Shown here piece by piece: positions 46,720 to 56,330 of a stretch of 64,000 bases of DNA. Position numbers and translations under genes: made by a program. Below the pieces are notes generated by a model. It saw only the letters and a program-made list of their open reading frames with translations. It was not told where the DNA came from and did no database searches. Source of the DNA: Geoalkalibacter halelectricus (GTDB lineage Bacteria > Desulfobacterota > Desulfuromonadia > Desulfuromonadales > Geoalkalibacteraceae); the NCBI RefSeq assembly GCF_025263685.1, contig NZ_CP092109.1, positions 3,349,001-3,413,000 on the forward strand, given 5' to 3'. Each line of letters starts with the position of its first letter. The stretch's first letter is position 1.

Positions 46720-46994
46720 TGCTGTTCTGCCAGCAGTGCATCCGCTTCGGCCAGCACGGCTTCCAGGTCGAAGCCGACACCAGCCTCAATGTCCCGTTCG
46801 CCACGAGCGAGCAGTCTCAGGATTTCAAGCTCATGCTGAGTATGCTCGTACTCTTTCATACTGACCATCACCGCAGCGGCTCTTCCGCGCTGTGTGATGA
46901 ACAGAGGGTCGCGAGAATTAGATACGCGTTTGATGATGCCGCCGGCATCCTGGCGGAGATCCGAAATGGGGATGATTTTCGGTACTTTTGACAT
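46716..46994 (-). CDS. Phd/YefM-family antitoxin, pair 3
   Basis: 92 residues: IIPISDLRQDAGGIIKRVSNSRDPLFITQRGRAAAVMVSMKEYEHTQHELEIL, then an acidic C-terminus (GERDIEAGVGFDLEAVLAEADALL) that would bind the toxin. GGAGG lies 7-8 nt before the ATG. Complete module with the gene downstream. Confidence 0.92.
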   Translation of the reverse strand: MSKVPKIIPISDLRQDAGGIIKRVSNSRDPLFITQRGRAAAVMVSMKEYEHTQHELEILRLLARGERDIEAGVGFDLEAVLAEADALLAEQQ

Positions 46995-47118
46995 TGGCTG
47001 TACCTCCTATTGTACGTCTAAGAGTATCATTGGGAGGTGTGTGACGCAATGGCGCTTTTTTTGGGGCCAACGCCAAGCTCAGCCGGGGAAGGCCGGGTTA
47101 CGGCCTGATGTCGTGCCG

Positions 47119-47460
47119 TTAATGGGGGACCGACTTAGAGAATACATTAATAACAACAAATCCAGCCACGATGAGCAACAAGCCGATGATTGCGGGAGTA
47201 TCCAGCGTCTGTCCGAAGATGAGCCATGAAACCAACGCGATCAGCGCAATGCCTGCACCTGCCCAAATCGCGTATGCCACACCAACGGGAATTGTCCTGA
47301 GCGTGAGCGACAGAAAAAAAAAGGCTGCCCCATATCCGGTGACAACTATCAGTGATGGCCACAACCGAGAAAAGCCGTCCGATGCCTTTAGAGCAGAGGT
47401 CGCAACGACCTCGCTGATGATGGCGACTGAAAGAAAGAGCCATTGCTGCATTGGTATCAT
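47119..47460 (-). CDS. SMR-family multidrug efflux protein (EmrE/QacE-like)
   Basis: 113 residues with four membrane helices. The membrane Glu sits in [24 protein letters not shown], and [22 protein letters not shown] is the SMR signature. Works as a dimer exchanging cationic drugs or guanidinium-like compounds for protons. N-terminal start could be the inner MQQW; RBS unclear. Its 3' end runs into an imperfect dyad. Confidence 0.9.
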   Translation of the reverse strand: MIPMQQWLFLSVAIISEVVATSALKASDGFSRLWPSLIVVTGYGAAFFFLSLTLRTIPVGVAYAIWAGAGIALIALVSWLIFGQTLDTPAIIGLLLIVAGFVVINVFSKSVPH

Positions 47461-47539
47461 CCTGGATATGGGGCGGAGGCGCTCCTGGGAAGGCAGGCAG
47501 CTTATTCCGAGATGTCAATAGATTCCCTGAGGCAAGTGT

Positions 47540-47570
47540 AAAAACAAAAAGCCCTGATTTCTCAGGGCTT
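47540..47570 (-). terminator. Terminator of tRNA-Leu
   Basis: On the minus strand AAGCCCTGA pairs with TCAGGGCTT, followed by TTTGTTTT. Confidence 0.8.
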
Positions 47571-47603
47571 CTGCTTTATCTTGGATGCTCTTGGAATGTT
47601 TAG

Positions 47604-47690
47604 TGGTGGGGGCGGTCGGAGTCGAACCGACACGGACTTGCGTCCGCTGGATTTTGAGTCCAGTGCGTCTACCAATTTCACCACGCCCCC
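47604..47690 (-). tRNA. tRNA-Leu (CAA)
   Basis: Minus-strand cloverleaf with 7-bp acceptor GGGGGCG/CGCCCCC, long variable arm typical of leucine tRNA, anticodon loop CTCAAAA (anticodon CAA), GGTTCGACTCC T-arm and encoded CCA (47606-47604). It borders the accessory region. Confidence 0.96.
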
Positions 47691-47737
47691 CTTTTGGGCT
47701 GTGAGGAAACGCATTATAGTGACAAGCTTGGTGCGGG

Positions 47738-48571
47738 TCAAGCGGGAGTTTTGCCCGAAATCTCCGTGAGCAAAGAATGCCAGGTTCGGCCGCCGCCGAC
47801 GGGCTGATTTTCGATGCGGGTGATGGGCAGAATGTCGACCATGGAGTTGGTCAGAAAGACCTCCTCGGCTTCCAGGAGTGAGGCGCGCGCGATGGGCTCT
47901 TCACGGATTTCCAGGCCGAGTCTGCGGGCGGCGTCGAGCACCTGGCGGCGCATGATGCCGGCCAGGACCAGTTCTCCGGCGGGAGGGGTGATCAATGCGC
48001 CCTGGTGCACCATGAAGAGATTGCTGGTGGCGCCTTCGAGAACCTCGTCCTGCTCCGTCACAAACAATGCCTCGCGCACCCCTTTGAGCCGCGCGTAATT
48101 GGCGGCGTACAGACAGTCGGCATAATTGCCGCGCTTCATTTGCGGCAGGTGGGAGAGGGGATTGACCCGGCGGTTGGGCGCAAAAACGCAGGCCGCGCCC
48201 GTTTGGCGCTCCTGGGGCGTGGGTTCTTCAGCCGACAGGGCGATGATGACGAAGCGCGCCGATTTGGTCGGCGGATATTCGAGGCTGTCGAAGCTGCCGC
48301 GGGTGAGCGTCAGGCGAATGCGCGAAACCGGCGCGGTCAGGCGCGGGATGGTGCGCTCGAGGGCGCTCTCAATGCGCTTGCGGTCGCAGGGAAAGTCGAG
48401 CAGGCGTGCGGACATCTCCAGCCGGTCGAGGTGTTCGCCGGCCAGCAGGATCTTGCGCTCGCGCGCCTTGAGGGTTTCAAAGAGCGTTTCACCGTAGAGA
48501 AAGCCACCGTCATCCACCGGCAGGCGTGCTTCGCCCGGTTCGAGAAATCCGCCATCGATGTTGACGATCAT
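47738..48571 (-). CDS. pabC: Aminodeoxychorismate lyase
   Basis: 277 residues from ATG 48571, which overlaps the pabB stop by 4 bp. Fold-type IV PLP enzyme: DDGGFLYGETLFETLKARERKI, PQMKRGNYADCLYAANYARLKG (PLP lysine) and DEVLEGATSNLFMV. It releases pyruvate from aminodeoxychorismate to form 4-aminobenzoate for folate. A D-amino acid or branched-chain aminotransferase is excluded mainly by the pabB context. Confidence 0.92.
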   Translation of the reverse strand: MIVNIDGGFLEPGEARLPVDDGGFLYGETLFETLKARERKILLAGEHLDRLEMSARLLDFPCDRKRIESALERTIPRLTAPVSRIRLTLTRGSFDSLEYPPTKSARFVIIALSAEEPTPQERQTGAACVFAPNRRVNPLSHLPQMKRGNYADCLYAANYARLKGVREALFVTEQDEVLEGATSNLFMVHQGALITPPAGELVLAGIMRRQVLDAARRLGLEIREEPIARASLLEAEEVFLTNSMVDILPITRIENQPVGGGRTWHSLLTEISGKTPA

Positions 48572-49944
48572 GATTTTTCCCCCAGAACATTGCGCAGCGC
48601 CGCGCCTTTGGCCAGACATTCGGCCCATTCATGCGCGGGATCGGAGTCGGCGACGATGCCGGCTCCCGTCTGGTAGCTCAAGTGCGTGCCGCAGCGCTGA
48701 AAGGTGCGAATCAAAATATTCCAGTCCATCTCCCCGGTGGCACCGAGGTAGCCGGCGCTTCCCGTGTAGGTGCCGCGCCCCACGGGTTCGAGCTCTTCAA
48801 TAATTTCCATGCAGCGTTTCTTCGGCACCCCGGTGATGGTGCCGCCCGGAAACATGGCCCGCAGCAGGGCGAACGGGCCGCAATCCTGGCGCAGCCGGCC
48901 GCGAACATTGGAGACGATATGCGTCACGTGGGAGTAGCGCTCCAGGACCATGAACTCATCGACCTCCACGCTGCCCGCGACACAAACCTTGCCGAGGTCG
49001 TTGCGCTCCAGATCCAGCAGCATCACGTGCTCGGCCCGCTCCTTGGGGTGGGCGAGCAGTTCGCGCCCGAGTACCGCATCCTCGGGAGGAGTATACCCGC
49101 GCGGACGGGTTCCCGCAATCGGACGCGTCTCGGCAACCCCCCCACGCAGGGACACCAGGCGTTCGGGCGACGAGGAAATGATTTCAACCTCGGGCGTGCG
49201 CAGGTAGCAGGCAAAGGGTGAGGGGTTGATGCGCCGCAGGTGGGCATAGAGGTCGGTGCCCGGCATCTCGCTGTGCGTGTCGAAGCGGCAGGAGAGGTTG
49301 GCCTGGTAGATGTCGCCCGCGGCGATATAGTCCTTGGCGCGCTGCACCCGCGCCATGAATTGCTCGCGGCTCAGAACCGGCGCGGGAGCGCAAGGAGTAG
49401 GAAGCTGGGGTTGAGGCGCTGGGGCAAGGGGCAGGGATTGCACCCGGCGGGCCAGCTCATCGAGATCAAAGCTTGGGTCGAGGGTCGCCAGGGTCAGGCT
49501 GTGGGTGGCGTGGTCGTAGACCGCGGTGACATCGACCCACGCCAACCACAGAGCCGGCACGGGCAGGTCGCGGCAGGCGGTTCTGGGCAGATCCTCGATC
49601 CACCAGGCCAAATCGTAACCGAGATAGCCGAAGAAGCCGCCGGGAAACGGGGTGCTTTCCGGGCCGCGCGACAGGCGGCGGGCCTGGAGAACCTGTTCGA
49701 GAACCACGAAGGGATCTCCGTGGAGGCGGTGGGTCTGGTTGTTTTCCAGGTGCACGAATCCCTGCGCGTCGAGGCGAAAGACATCGCGCACCCTTAGGGG
49801 TACGAGGCTGAAGCGGCCGGTGCCGGCGGTGGGATTGAGGCTTTCGAGAAACCCGGGCCCCTGCGGGCAGAGGTGCAGATAGAGCTGCAGGGGATCGAAC
49901 TGCTGAACCGGGATGGTCAAAAAGAGCGGTGTCATGTGCGGCAA
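48568..49944 (-). CDS. pabB: Aminodeoxychorismate synthase component I
   Basis: 458 residues. C-terminal chorismate-binding domain: AGDIYQANLSCRFD, FACYLRTPEVEIISSSPERLVSLRGG, RPIAGTRPRG, HVMLLDLERNDLGKVC and FPGGTITGVPKKRCMEIIEELEP. N-terminal TrpE-like domain about 1-150. It adds ammonia to chorismate, normally with PabA. TTG at 49944 (AGGAG 10 nt upstream) is possible; ATG at 49935 is the other choice. Operon with pabC; pabA is not here. Confidence 0.95.
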   Translation of the reverse strand: MPHMTPLFLTIPVQQFDPLQLYLHLCPQGPGFLESLNPTAGTGRFSLVPLRVRDVFRLDAQGFVHLENNQTHRLHGDPFVVLEQVLQARRLSRGPESTPFPGGFFGYLGYDLAWWIEDLPRTACRDLPVPALWLAWVDVTAVYDHATHSLTLATLDPSFDLDELARRVQSLPLAPAPQPQLPTPCAPAPVLSREQFMARVQRAKDYIAAGDIYQANLSCRFDTHSEMPGTDLYAHLRRINPSPFACYLRTPEVEIISSSPERLVSLRGGVAETRPIAGTRPRGYTPPEDAVLGRELLAHPKERAEHVMLLDLERNDLGKVCVAGSVEVDEFMVLERYSHVTHIVSNVRGRLRQDCGPFALLRAMFPGGTITGVPKKRCMEIIEELEPVGRGTYTGSAGYLGATGEMDWNILIRTFQRCGTHLSYQTGAGIVADSDPAHEWAECLAKGAALRNVLGEKS

Positions 49945-50124
49945 GAAGTCTTGGGCTCCTTAAAATACAGATCGAGAGCGGTTCGCGGTCGGGGGAACGG
50001 CAGAGGGGAAGATAACGCAAATTTTCAGCCTTGCCAAGGTTGCGTCGCGGGCCGGGGAAAAAATGTTTTCGTTTGGCGGTCTTTTTCCCGTAACATTGTT
50101 TTTTCGTTTGTCATTGTACGGCGC

Positions 50125-50227
50125 GGGGCCGCAGCCCCCATGGCAAGGGACGCTTTTCGCCGTCCATGGCCGCTTGACCGGCGCCATCCCTGGCGCCAGA
50201 CACCCTTGCCATGGGGGCTGCGACCCC
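50125..50227 (+). repeat. 103-bp structured palindromic repeat, copy 2
   Basis: Outer arms 50125-50149 and 50203-50227 are complementary over 25 bp with one mismatch. The core CTTGACCGGCGCCATCCC (50173-50190) is identical to copy 1 at 30973-31079, followed by the inner hairpin partner GGCGCC and GACACC. It lies in the divergent pabB/aroC gap (49945-50283), which otherwise shows only the aroC ribosome binding site. Confidence 0.8.
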
Positions 50228-50283
50228 ACACCGGATGAATAAATAGATAGCGTTCCATCAATCCTTGTAAGGAGTTTTACGTC

Positions 50284-51372
50284 ATGTCGAGCACGTTCGG
50301 TACCCTGTTCAAGGTCTCAACTTTCGGAGAATCCCACGGCAAGGGAGTCGGGGCCATCGTCGACGGCTGCCCGCCGGGCATGGAATTGCGCGCCGCCGAT
50401 ATCCAGCACCAGCTCGACCGCCGCCGCCCCGGGCAGAGCAAGATGGCTACGGATCGCCAGGAGGCGGATCAGGTAACAATTCTTTCGGGCGTGGAATTCG
50501 ACAAGACTCTGGGTACGCCCATCGGTTTGCTGGTCGCCAACAAGGATCAGCGACCCGGCGATTACGGCGACATGGATCAGGTGCCGCGACCCTCCCATGC
50601 CGACTACACCTATCAGATGAAATACGGCATCCGCGCCTCCAGCGGCGGCGGGCGCTCGAGCGCGCGCGAGACCATCGGGCGAGTGGCGGCCGGGGCGATC
50701 GCGGAAAAATATCTGCGCGAAGCCTGCGGGGTCGAGATCGTCGCCTGGGTCAGCGCCGTGGGCCGCATCGAGGCCGGTGACGTCGACAGCGCCCGGGTGA
50801 CGCGCGACGAAGTCGATGCCCATGTGGTGCGCTGCCCGGATGTGGGCGCGGCCAAGGCCATGGAGGCCGAGGTCCTGCAGGCGCGCAGCGATCATGACTC
50901 CATCGGCGGGGTGGTCAGTTGCGTGTGCCGCAAGGTTCCGACGGGATTGGGCGAGCCGGTGTTCGACAAGCTTGAAGCGCTGCTCGCCCAGGCCATGCTG
51001 TCGCTGCCGGCGAGCAAGGGTTTTGAGATCGGCTCGGGTTTCGCGGGGGCGCGCATGCGTGGTTCGGTCCACAACGATCCTTTCGTGCGCAAGGGCGATC
51101 GTCTCGGGACGCTGACCAACTACAGCGGCGGCGTGCAGGGGGGGATCAGCAACGGCGAGGACGTCGTCTTTCGCGTGGCGTTCAAGCCGGTGGCCACCAT
51201 CGGCCTGGCGCAGACCACCGTGGGCATGGACGGCCGCGAGGTGGTGCTGGAAGCCAAGGGTCGCCATGATCCCTGCGTGGTGCCGCGGGCGGTGCCCATC
51301 GTCGAGAGCATGACCGCCCTGGTGCTGATGGATCTGCTGTTGCGCCAGCGGGCGCGGCGGGACATCTTTTGA
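50284..51372 (+). CDS. aroC: Chorismate synthase
   Basis: 362 residues. [24 protein letters not shown], the RRRPGQS loop, [28 protein letters not shown] and [14 protein letters not shown] are all present. It turns EPSP into chorismate using reduced FMN. AAGGAG site 9-10 nt from the ATG. It feeds the PabB reaction encoded divergently. Confidence 0.98.
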   Translation: MSSTFGTLFKVSTFGESHGKGVGAIVDGCPPGMELRAADIQHQLDRRRPGQSKMATDRQEADQVTILSGVEFDKTLGTPIGLLVANKDQRPGDYGDMDQVPRPSHADYTYQMKYGIRASSGGGRSSARETIGRVAAGAIAEKYLREACGVEIVAWVSAVGRIEAGDVDSARVTRDEVDAHVVRCPDVGAAKAMEAEVLQARSDHDSIGGVVSCVCRKVPTGLGEPVFDKLEALLAQAMLSLPASKGFEIGSGFAGARMRGSVHNDPFVRKGDRLGTLTNYSGGVQGGISNGEDVVFRVAFKPVATIGLAQTTVGMDGREVVLEAKGRHDPCVVPRAVPIVESMTALVLMDLLLRQRARRDIF

Positions 51373-52601
51373 CGCGGGTTGCCGGAAAGCTGTCCCCCAC
51401 CCAGGTGGTTGCGCTGTTGTGTGTCGCCGAAGTTCTTAGCATGACGGGGTTTGCCACCTATCCGGCGCTGTTGCCGACGCTGCGCGCCGAGTGGGGCCTG
51501 AACAATTCCCAGGCGGGATTGATCAGCGGCATTTTTTTCGCCGGTTACATGGCCGCGACGCCGATCCTGGTGGGGCTGACGGATCGCATCGATACGCGCC
51601 GCATCTATCTGTTCGCCACCTTGCTGGCCTGCGTCGGCAGCCTCGGCTTTGCCCTGTTCGCCCAGGGGCTGGTGTCGGCGATGATTTTTCAGGCCTTGGT
51701 CGGGGCCGGCCTGGCCGGTACCTACATGCCCGGGCTGCGATTGCTCACCGAGCATTTTCGTGGTGCGGTGCCCAGCCGCGGGGTGGCCTTTTATACTGCT
51801 ACCTTCGGCCTGGGCACCACCGGCTCCCTGCTGCTGGCCGGGGCCCTGCAACCTTTCGGCTGGCAGTGGGTGTTCCTGGCCGCCGCCTTGGGCCCCATGA
51901 TTGCCGGCCCCCTGGTTTTTATCAGTTTTCCCCCCAGCCCTCCCGCCCCCAGCGGCGCCCCGCCCGGTCTGTTGTTCGATTTTCGTCCGGTGTTTCGCAA
52001 CCGCCCGGCGATGGGTTACATCCTCGGATACGCCGCGCATTGCTGGGAGCTGTTCGGTCTGCGTTCCTGGCTGCCGGCTTTTTTCGCCTTCAGCCTGGGG
52101 CTGTCCGCCACCCAGGGCGGTTTCTGGTTCGGCGCCGCGGCCCTGGCGGCCTGGATCAACCTGATCGGCCCCGCGGCCAGCATTTTCGGCAACGAGGCCG
52201 CCGTGCGCCGCGGCCGCAAGCCCGTGGTACTGACCGTGATGGCGGCATCGGGCATCCTGGCCTGCCTGGTCGGTTTCAGCGCGCCGCTGCCCATCATCAT
52301 CGTCTTTATCCTGATGGCGATTTATTTTCTGCTCGTCATGGGCGATTCGGCCGCTTTGACCGCGGGCCTGGTCGCCGCCGCCGAGCCGGGACGCAAGGGC
52401 GCGTCCCTGGCGCTGCATTCCCTGATGGGATTCGGCGCCGGGTTTCTCGCCCCGCTGGCGTTTGGTCTGGTGCTCGATCTGGCCGGCGGCAGTGAATCGG
52501 TGATCGCCTGGGGGCTGGCCTATGCGTCCCTGGGCGCCTGGTCGCTGTTCGGCGTGGCCTGGATGCTTGCGCGGCGGCGTCGATCGGCTAGAGTTGTCTG
52601 A
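51369..52601 (+). CDS. MFS transporter
   Basis: 410 residues from TTG 51369, overlapping the aroC stop. Twelve membrane helices; [19 protein letters not shown] is the loop 2-3 MFS motif. Resembles cyanate/NNP-type MFS permeases. Substrate unknown. Coupled to aroC. Confidence 0.88.
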   Translation: MTRVAGKLSPTQVVALLCVAEVLSMTGFATYPALLPTLRAEWGLNNSQAGLISGIFFAGYMAATPILVGLTDRIDTRRIYLFATLLACVGSLGFALFAQGLVSAMIFQALVGAGLAGTYMPGLRLLTEHFRGAVPSRGVAFYTATFGLGTTGSLLLAGALQPFGWQWVFLAAALGPMIAGPLVFISFPPSPPAPSGAPPGLLFDFRPVFRNRPAMGYILGYAAHCWELFGLRSWLPAFFAFSLGLSATQGGFWFGAAALAAWINLIGPAASIFGNEAAVRRGRKPVVLTVMAASGILACLVGFSAPLPIIIVFILMAIYFLLVMGDSAALTAGLVAAAEPGRKGASLALHSLMGFGAGFLAPLAFGLVLDLAGGSESVIAWGLAYASLGAWSLFGVAWMLARRRRSARVV

Positions 52602-52713
52602 GCCTTTCACCTCCATCGTCGCGAAATTGTTGATGGAAAACCCGGTGGGTCATTTAACTTCCGCAAGCGTTATTGCATTCAGCATGAGGTGAGTCGATAC
52701 CCGCAAGCTTTGG

Positions 52714-53352
52714 TTGTGTGCCCCAATGCCCCTGCGTTCTCGAAATCCGCTTTTTATCGCTGCTTCAGGCTTTACCCTGTGGATGCTGTTTTGGGTGCCG
52801 GTGGTGCTTTGGGCCTACGGCCCGCAAAATTTTTTATGGCTGTGTAATCTGTCCAAGTTTCTGCTCCTCTATGCACTTTGGAGAGGTCATCGGTTGATTG
52901 CTTCAAGCCAGGCAGGTCTGGTTTGCCTGGTGGGAGTGGTCTGGACCCTTGATTTCGCTCTCGGCTTGGCGAGCGGGGGACAACTGGCCAATTTCACCGC
53001 CTATATGTTCAATCCCGATACCCCTTGGTTGGCGCGCTCCACCTCTTTGTACCATTCGGCCCTGCCTGTGCTGGGTTTCTGGCTGGTGTGGCGGCTGGGT
53101 TATGATCGTCGCGGACCCTGGCTGCAGAGTATTATCGGTGTGCCGGCGGTGGTGGGCACTTGGCTGTGGACGGAACCCGAACGTAACGTCAATTGGGTGT
53201 TTGCGCCTTTCGGCATCGAGCAGGTGTGGCTGCCGGAGCCGCTTTTTGTGCTCTGCCTGGTGTTTGCCTATCCGCTGCTGCTATACCTGCCCGGGCATTT
53301 CCTGGTTCTGGCGCTGTTGCGGTTTTTCGCGCGTCGTCGGAGTGAGCCCTGA
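52714..53352 (+). CDS. Hypothetical integral membrane protein (212 aa)
   Basis: Start is GTG 52714 or ATG 52726; neither has a good RBS. About six hydrophobic segments, with conserved-looking YHSALPVLGFWLVWRLGYDRRG and EPERNVNWVFAPFG. Reminiscent of small conserved membrane proteins of unknown role. Not recognised. Confidence 0.65.
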   Translation: MCAPMPLRSRNPLFIAASGFTLWMLFWVPVVLWAYGPQNFLWLCNLSKFLLLYALWRGHRLIASSQAGLVCLVGVVWTLDFALGLASGGQLANFTAYMFNPDTPWLARSTSLYHSALPVLGFWLVWRLGYDRRGPWLQSIIGVPAVVGTWLWTEPERNVNWVFAPFGIEQVWLPEPLFVLCLVFAYPLLLYLPGHFLVLALLRFFARRRSEP

Positions 53353-53377
53353 GGCGGTGCCTTAATTGGAATCTGTC

Positions 53378-54709
53378 ATGGAAACGGAAAAAGCCACTAA
53401 AAAGGAAATTTTCGGTTGGGCGATGTTCGATTTCGCCAACCAGGGCTATACGCTGCTCATCATCACCGTCATCTACGGCGATCTGTTCACCCGCATCATC
53501 GTCGGCGATGCCGAAAGCGGCTACCGCATGGGCAATCTGCTCTGGAGCCTGGCCCTGTCCACCAGCTATCTGCTGGTGGTGCTTACCGGGCCGGTGTGCG
53601 GGGCGATCATGGATTTCACCGCCACGCGCAAGCGCTTTCTCTTCGCCAGTTATCTGCTCACCGTCGTCGCCACCTCCCTGCTCTATTTCGTGGCGCCCGG
53701 CTACATCCTGCTCGGGGTGCTGCTGCTCATTGTCTCCAACTACGCCTATTCCATCGGCGAATCCTTCATCGCCAGCTTTCTGCCCGATCTCGGCCGCCCG
53801 GAAGACCTGGGTAAGATTTCCGGATTCGGCTGGGCCCTTGGCTATGTGGGCGGGCTGATCGCCACCGCCTTCGCCCTGATGTTTCTGGGTGAGGTCAGTG
53901 AAGAGAATTTCGAGCGGATCCGCTGGGTGGGGCCTTTTGCCGCAGTGTTTTTCCTCATCGCGGCCATCCCGACATTTCTCTGGCTCAAAGAGCGCGGTCG
54001 TGCCCGCCGCTTGAAAAATTCCCAATCCTATCTGACCCTGGGGGTGCGCCGCGTGTGGCGAACCTGCAAACGGATCGGGGAATTTCGCGACCTGGCGATT
54101 CTCATGGGATCGATCTTTTTCGCCATGTGCGGCATCTACATCATCATCGCATTTACTTTCATCTACGGCGCCCAGGTGATTCGCTGGGATGAGCACGTGC
54201 GCGTCCTGATGTTCGTGGTGGTGCAGATTACCGCGACTTTCGGGGCGCTCTCCTTCGGTTTCATTCAGGATCGCATCGGCGCCAAGATCACCTATGCTTT
54301 GGCCCTGGGCCTGTGGATCACGGCCATCACCCTGATTTACCTCACGCCGAACCTCGCGGGGTGGGCGCGAGAGTATCTGGACGTGGACTGGCAAGCCCAA
54401 TATGTCTTTCTCGTGGTGGGCATTCTGGCCGGGACCTGCCTCGGCTCGACCCAATCGGCGGGGCGTGCCCTGGTCGGCCTGTTCTCGCCCAAGAACATGG
54501 CCGCCGAAATGTTTGGTTTCTGGGGTCTGTTCAGCAAGGCCGCCGCCATTGTCGGGCTGCTCGGCCTGGGTTTCCTGCAGGCTGTCTTTGGGCTGCAGGT
54601 CTCCATTTTGTTCTGTATTGTTTTGTTCGGGCTGGCCCTCGTCGTGGTCTTCGGGGTCGACGAAGGACGCGGCCGCAGGCGGGCGCAGGAACGCCGCGGG
54701 CTGCAATGA
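53378..54709 (+). CDS. MFS transporter, UMF1 (Atg22-like) family
   Basis: 443 residues from ATG 53378; a TTG at 53366 is the longer option. Opening EIFGWAMFDFANQGYTLLIITVIYGDLF is the UMF1 signature (WxxxDxANxxY), and GSTQSAGRALVGLFSPKNMAAEMFGFWGLFSKAA is the second conserved stretch. Likely exports amino acids or small metabolites; substrate unknown. Confidence 0.9.
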   Translation: METEKATKKEIFGWAMFDFANQGYTLLIITVIYGDLFTRIIVGDAESGYRMGNLLWSLALSTSYLLVVLTGPVCGAIMDFTATRKRFLFASYLLTVVATSLLYFVAPGYILLGVLLLIVSNYAYSIGESFIASFLPDLGRPEDLGKISGFGWALGYVGGLIATAFALMFLGEVSEENFERIRWVGPFAAVFFLIAAIPTFLWLKERGRARRLKNSQSYLTLGVRRVWRTCKRIGEFRDLAILMGSIFFAMCGIYIIIAFTFIYGAQVIRWDEHVRVLMFVVVQITATFGALSFGFIQDRIGAKITYALALGLWITAITLIYLTPNLAGWAREYLDVDWQAQYVFLVVGILAGTCLGSTQSAGRALVGLFSPKNMAAEMFGFWGLFSKAAAIVGLLGLGFLQAVFGLQVSILFCIVLFGLALVVVFGVDEGRGRRRAQERRGLQ

Positions 54710-54761
54710 GTTGCTGGGGACTTGAGAACGGGATGGGGTATTTTGATATGGAGATTTTCGG

Positions 54762-55526
54762 ATGACCGGTTTCAAGGATCATTTTTCCGCCGCCGCGAAA
54801 GAATATCGCGCCTTTCGGCCCACCTATCCGGCGGAGCTTTTCGCTTGGCTGGCGCGCATTGCTCCGGGCCGCGACGCGGCTCTGGACATGGGGTGTGGCA
54901 ACGGCCAGGTCGCGGTGCTGCTGGCGACCCATTTCCGCAAGGTTTTCGCCGTCGATCCGAGCCGCGAGCAGATCCGCAATGCCATCGCGGCCGATAACGT
55001 CGAGTATCGGGTCGCGCCTGCCGAGGCGACGGGCCTGGCCGACGGCTGTGTTGATCTGGTGGCGGCGGGGCAAGCCCTGCACTGGTTCGACTTTGAGCGC
55101 TTCTATCCCGAGGTGCGGCGCCTGGTACGACCCACGGGAGGCATTTTCGCCGCCTTCACCTATGGTCTCATCCGCATGGGCGGGGCGGTCGATGCGGTCA
55201 TCGAAGGATTCTACCATGAGGTGCTGGCCGATTACTGGCCACCGGAGCGGCGCCATGTGGACAGTGGTTATCAGTCTCTGCCCTTTCCTTTCCCGGAAAT
55301 CGCGGCTCCTGCTTTTGAGCTGGTTGAAACCTGGGATTTGCCGCGCCTGGTGGGCTATTTGACCACCTGGTCGGCGGTCAAGGAATACCGGCAACGCACC
55401 GGCAGCGACCCCATACCGGAGGTGGAGGCGCAACTGCGGCAGGCCTGGGGCGCGCAACCGGCGCGCGAGGTATGCTGGCCGTTGGCGCTGCGGGTGGGGC
55501 GGGTGAATCAGGGCCTGAATCCGTAA
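54762..55526 (+). CDS. Class I SAM-dependent methyltransferase
   Basis: 254 residues. LDMGCGNGQVAVLLATHF (motif I), VEYRVAPAEATGLADGCVDLVAAGQALHWFDFERFYPEV (motifs II-III) match the YafE/Tmt-like methyltransferase 11 class. The last codons and stop lie inside the dispersed repeat at 55514. Substrate unknown. Confidence 0.88.
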   Translation: MTGFKDHFSAAAKEYRAFRPTYPAELFAWLARIAPGRDAALDMGCGNGQVAVLLATHFRKVFAVDPSREQIRNAIAADNVEYRVAPAEATGLADGCVDLVAAGQALHWFDFERFYPEVRRLVRPTGGIFAAFTYGLIRMGGAVDAVIEGFYHEVLADYWPPERRHVDSGYQSLPFPFPEIAAPAFELVETWDLPRLVGYLTTWSAVKEYRQRTGSDPIPEVEAQLRQAWGAQPAREVCWPLALRVGRVNQGLNP

Positions 55527-55567
55527 GATCCGGCCGGGCCGGATCGCAAGTCATTGACCTGCCTAAG
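55514..55567 (+). repeat. Dispersed intergenic repeat, copy 2
   Basis: CCTGAATCCGTAAGATCC (55514-55531) and the block starting CGCAAGTCATTGACC (55545-55567) match 12242-12295. The centre is a hairpin GATCCGGCC-G-GGCCGGATC. It supplies the stop codons of both the methyltransferase (TAA 55524) and the convergent btuD (TAG 55565). Confidence 0.75.
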
Positions 55568-56330
55568 TACGGTGAGGCCCGGTGGCGAAGAGGGCTGCGT
55601 CATGTTCCGCGAGGTCAAAAAGGCGTGCCATGAGACTTTCCGTCAAAACCGCTGGCGCAGGGCCCTGGGCCATCAGGTGTCCTGCCTTGAGGGCAAGCAA
55701 GCGATCAAAGCGCAGCGTTGCCGCCATGTCGTGCAGGGACATCAACACCGTGACTCCGGAGGATTCGACGATTTCACGCAAAAGCCTGAGCAGTTCGGCC
55801 TGGTATTTGAGGTCCAGGCCCGCTAGGGGTTCGTCGAGAAGCAGGCAGCCTGCGCCCTGCACCAGGGTCATGGCAATGAAGGCGCGGCGCAGCTCACCAC
55901 CGCTTAATTGGCCCAGTTGGGCCTGTCCTTTGCGCTCGAGGCCGACGATGCGCAGGGCTTCCTCGGGACTAAGGCGCGGTGCACTCATGCGGGGATAGTT
56001 TCCCATGCGCACCAGCTCGGCAACCCGAAAGGGCAGGTGGACATCAAGGCTTTGGGGAAGGTAGGCCAGGCGCCCGGCCCGCTCCCGGTCGGTGTGCTCG
56101 GCAAGGGGGCGGCCTCCGACCCGGACGGTTCCGGTCCATGGCTTAAGCAGGCCCGCGGCCAGCCGGAGAAGTGTTGATTTGCCCGCGCCGTTGGCACCGA
56201 TGAGGCCGATCATCTCCCCTGGCGCAGCCTCAAAGGTGAGGTTCTCGATAAAGATTTTCCCGCCGAATCCGAAGCACACCTGCTCAAAGGCCAAGCGTGC
56301 TTGGGCCCGCCCGTCGTTGCTAAAGTCCAT
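55563..56330 (-). CDS. btuD: Cobalamin ABC transporter ATP-binding protein
   Basis: 255 residues. Walker A GANGAGKSTLLRLAAG, signature LSGGELRRAFIAM, Walker B CLLLDEPLAGLD and switch His in SLHDM. BtuD/FecE-type. It overlaps btuC by 11 bp. Powers B12 import by BtuC. Confidence 0.93.
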   Translation of the reverse strand: MDFSNDGRAQARLAFEQVCFGFGGKIFIENLTFEAAPGEMIGLIGANGAGKSTLLRLAAGLLKPWTGTVRVGGRPLAEHTDRERAGRLAYLPQSLDVHLPFRVAELVRMGNYPRMSAPRLSPEEALRIVGLERKGQAQLGQLSGGELRRAFIAMTLVQGAGCLLLDEPLAGLDLKYQAELLRLLREIVESSGVTVLMSLHDMAATLRFDRLLALKAGHLMAQGPAPAVLTESLMARLFDLAEHDAALFATGPHRT

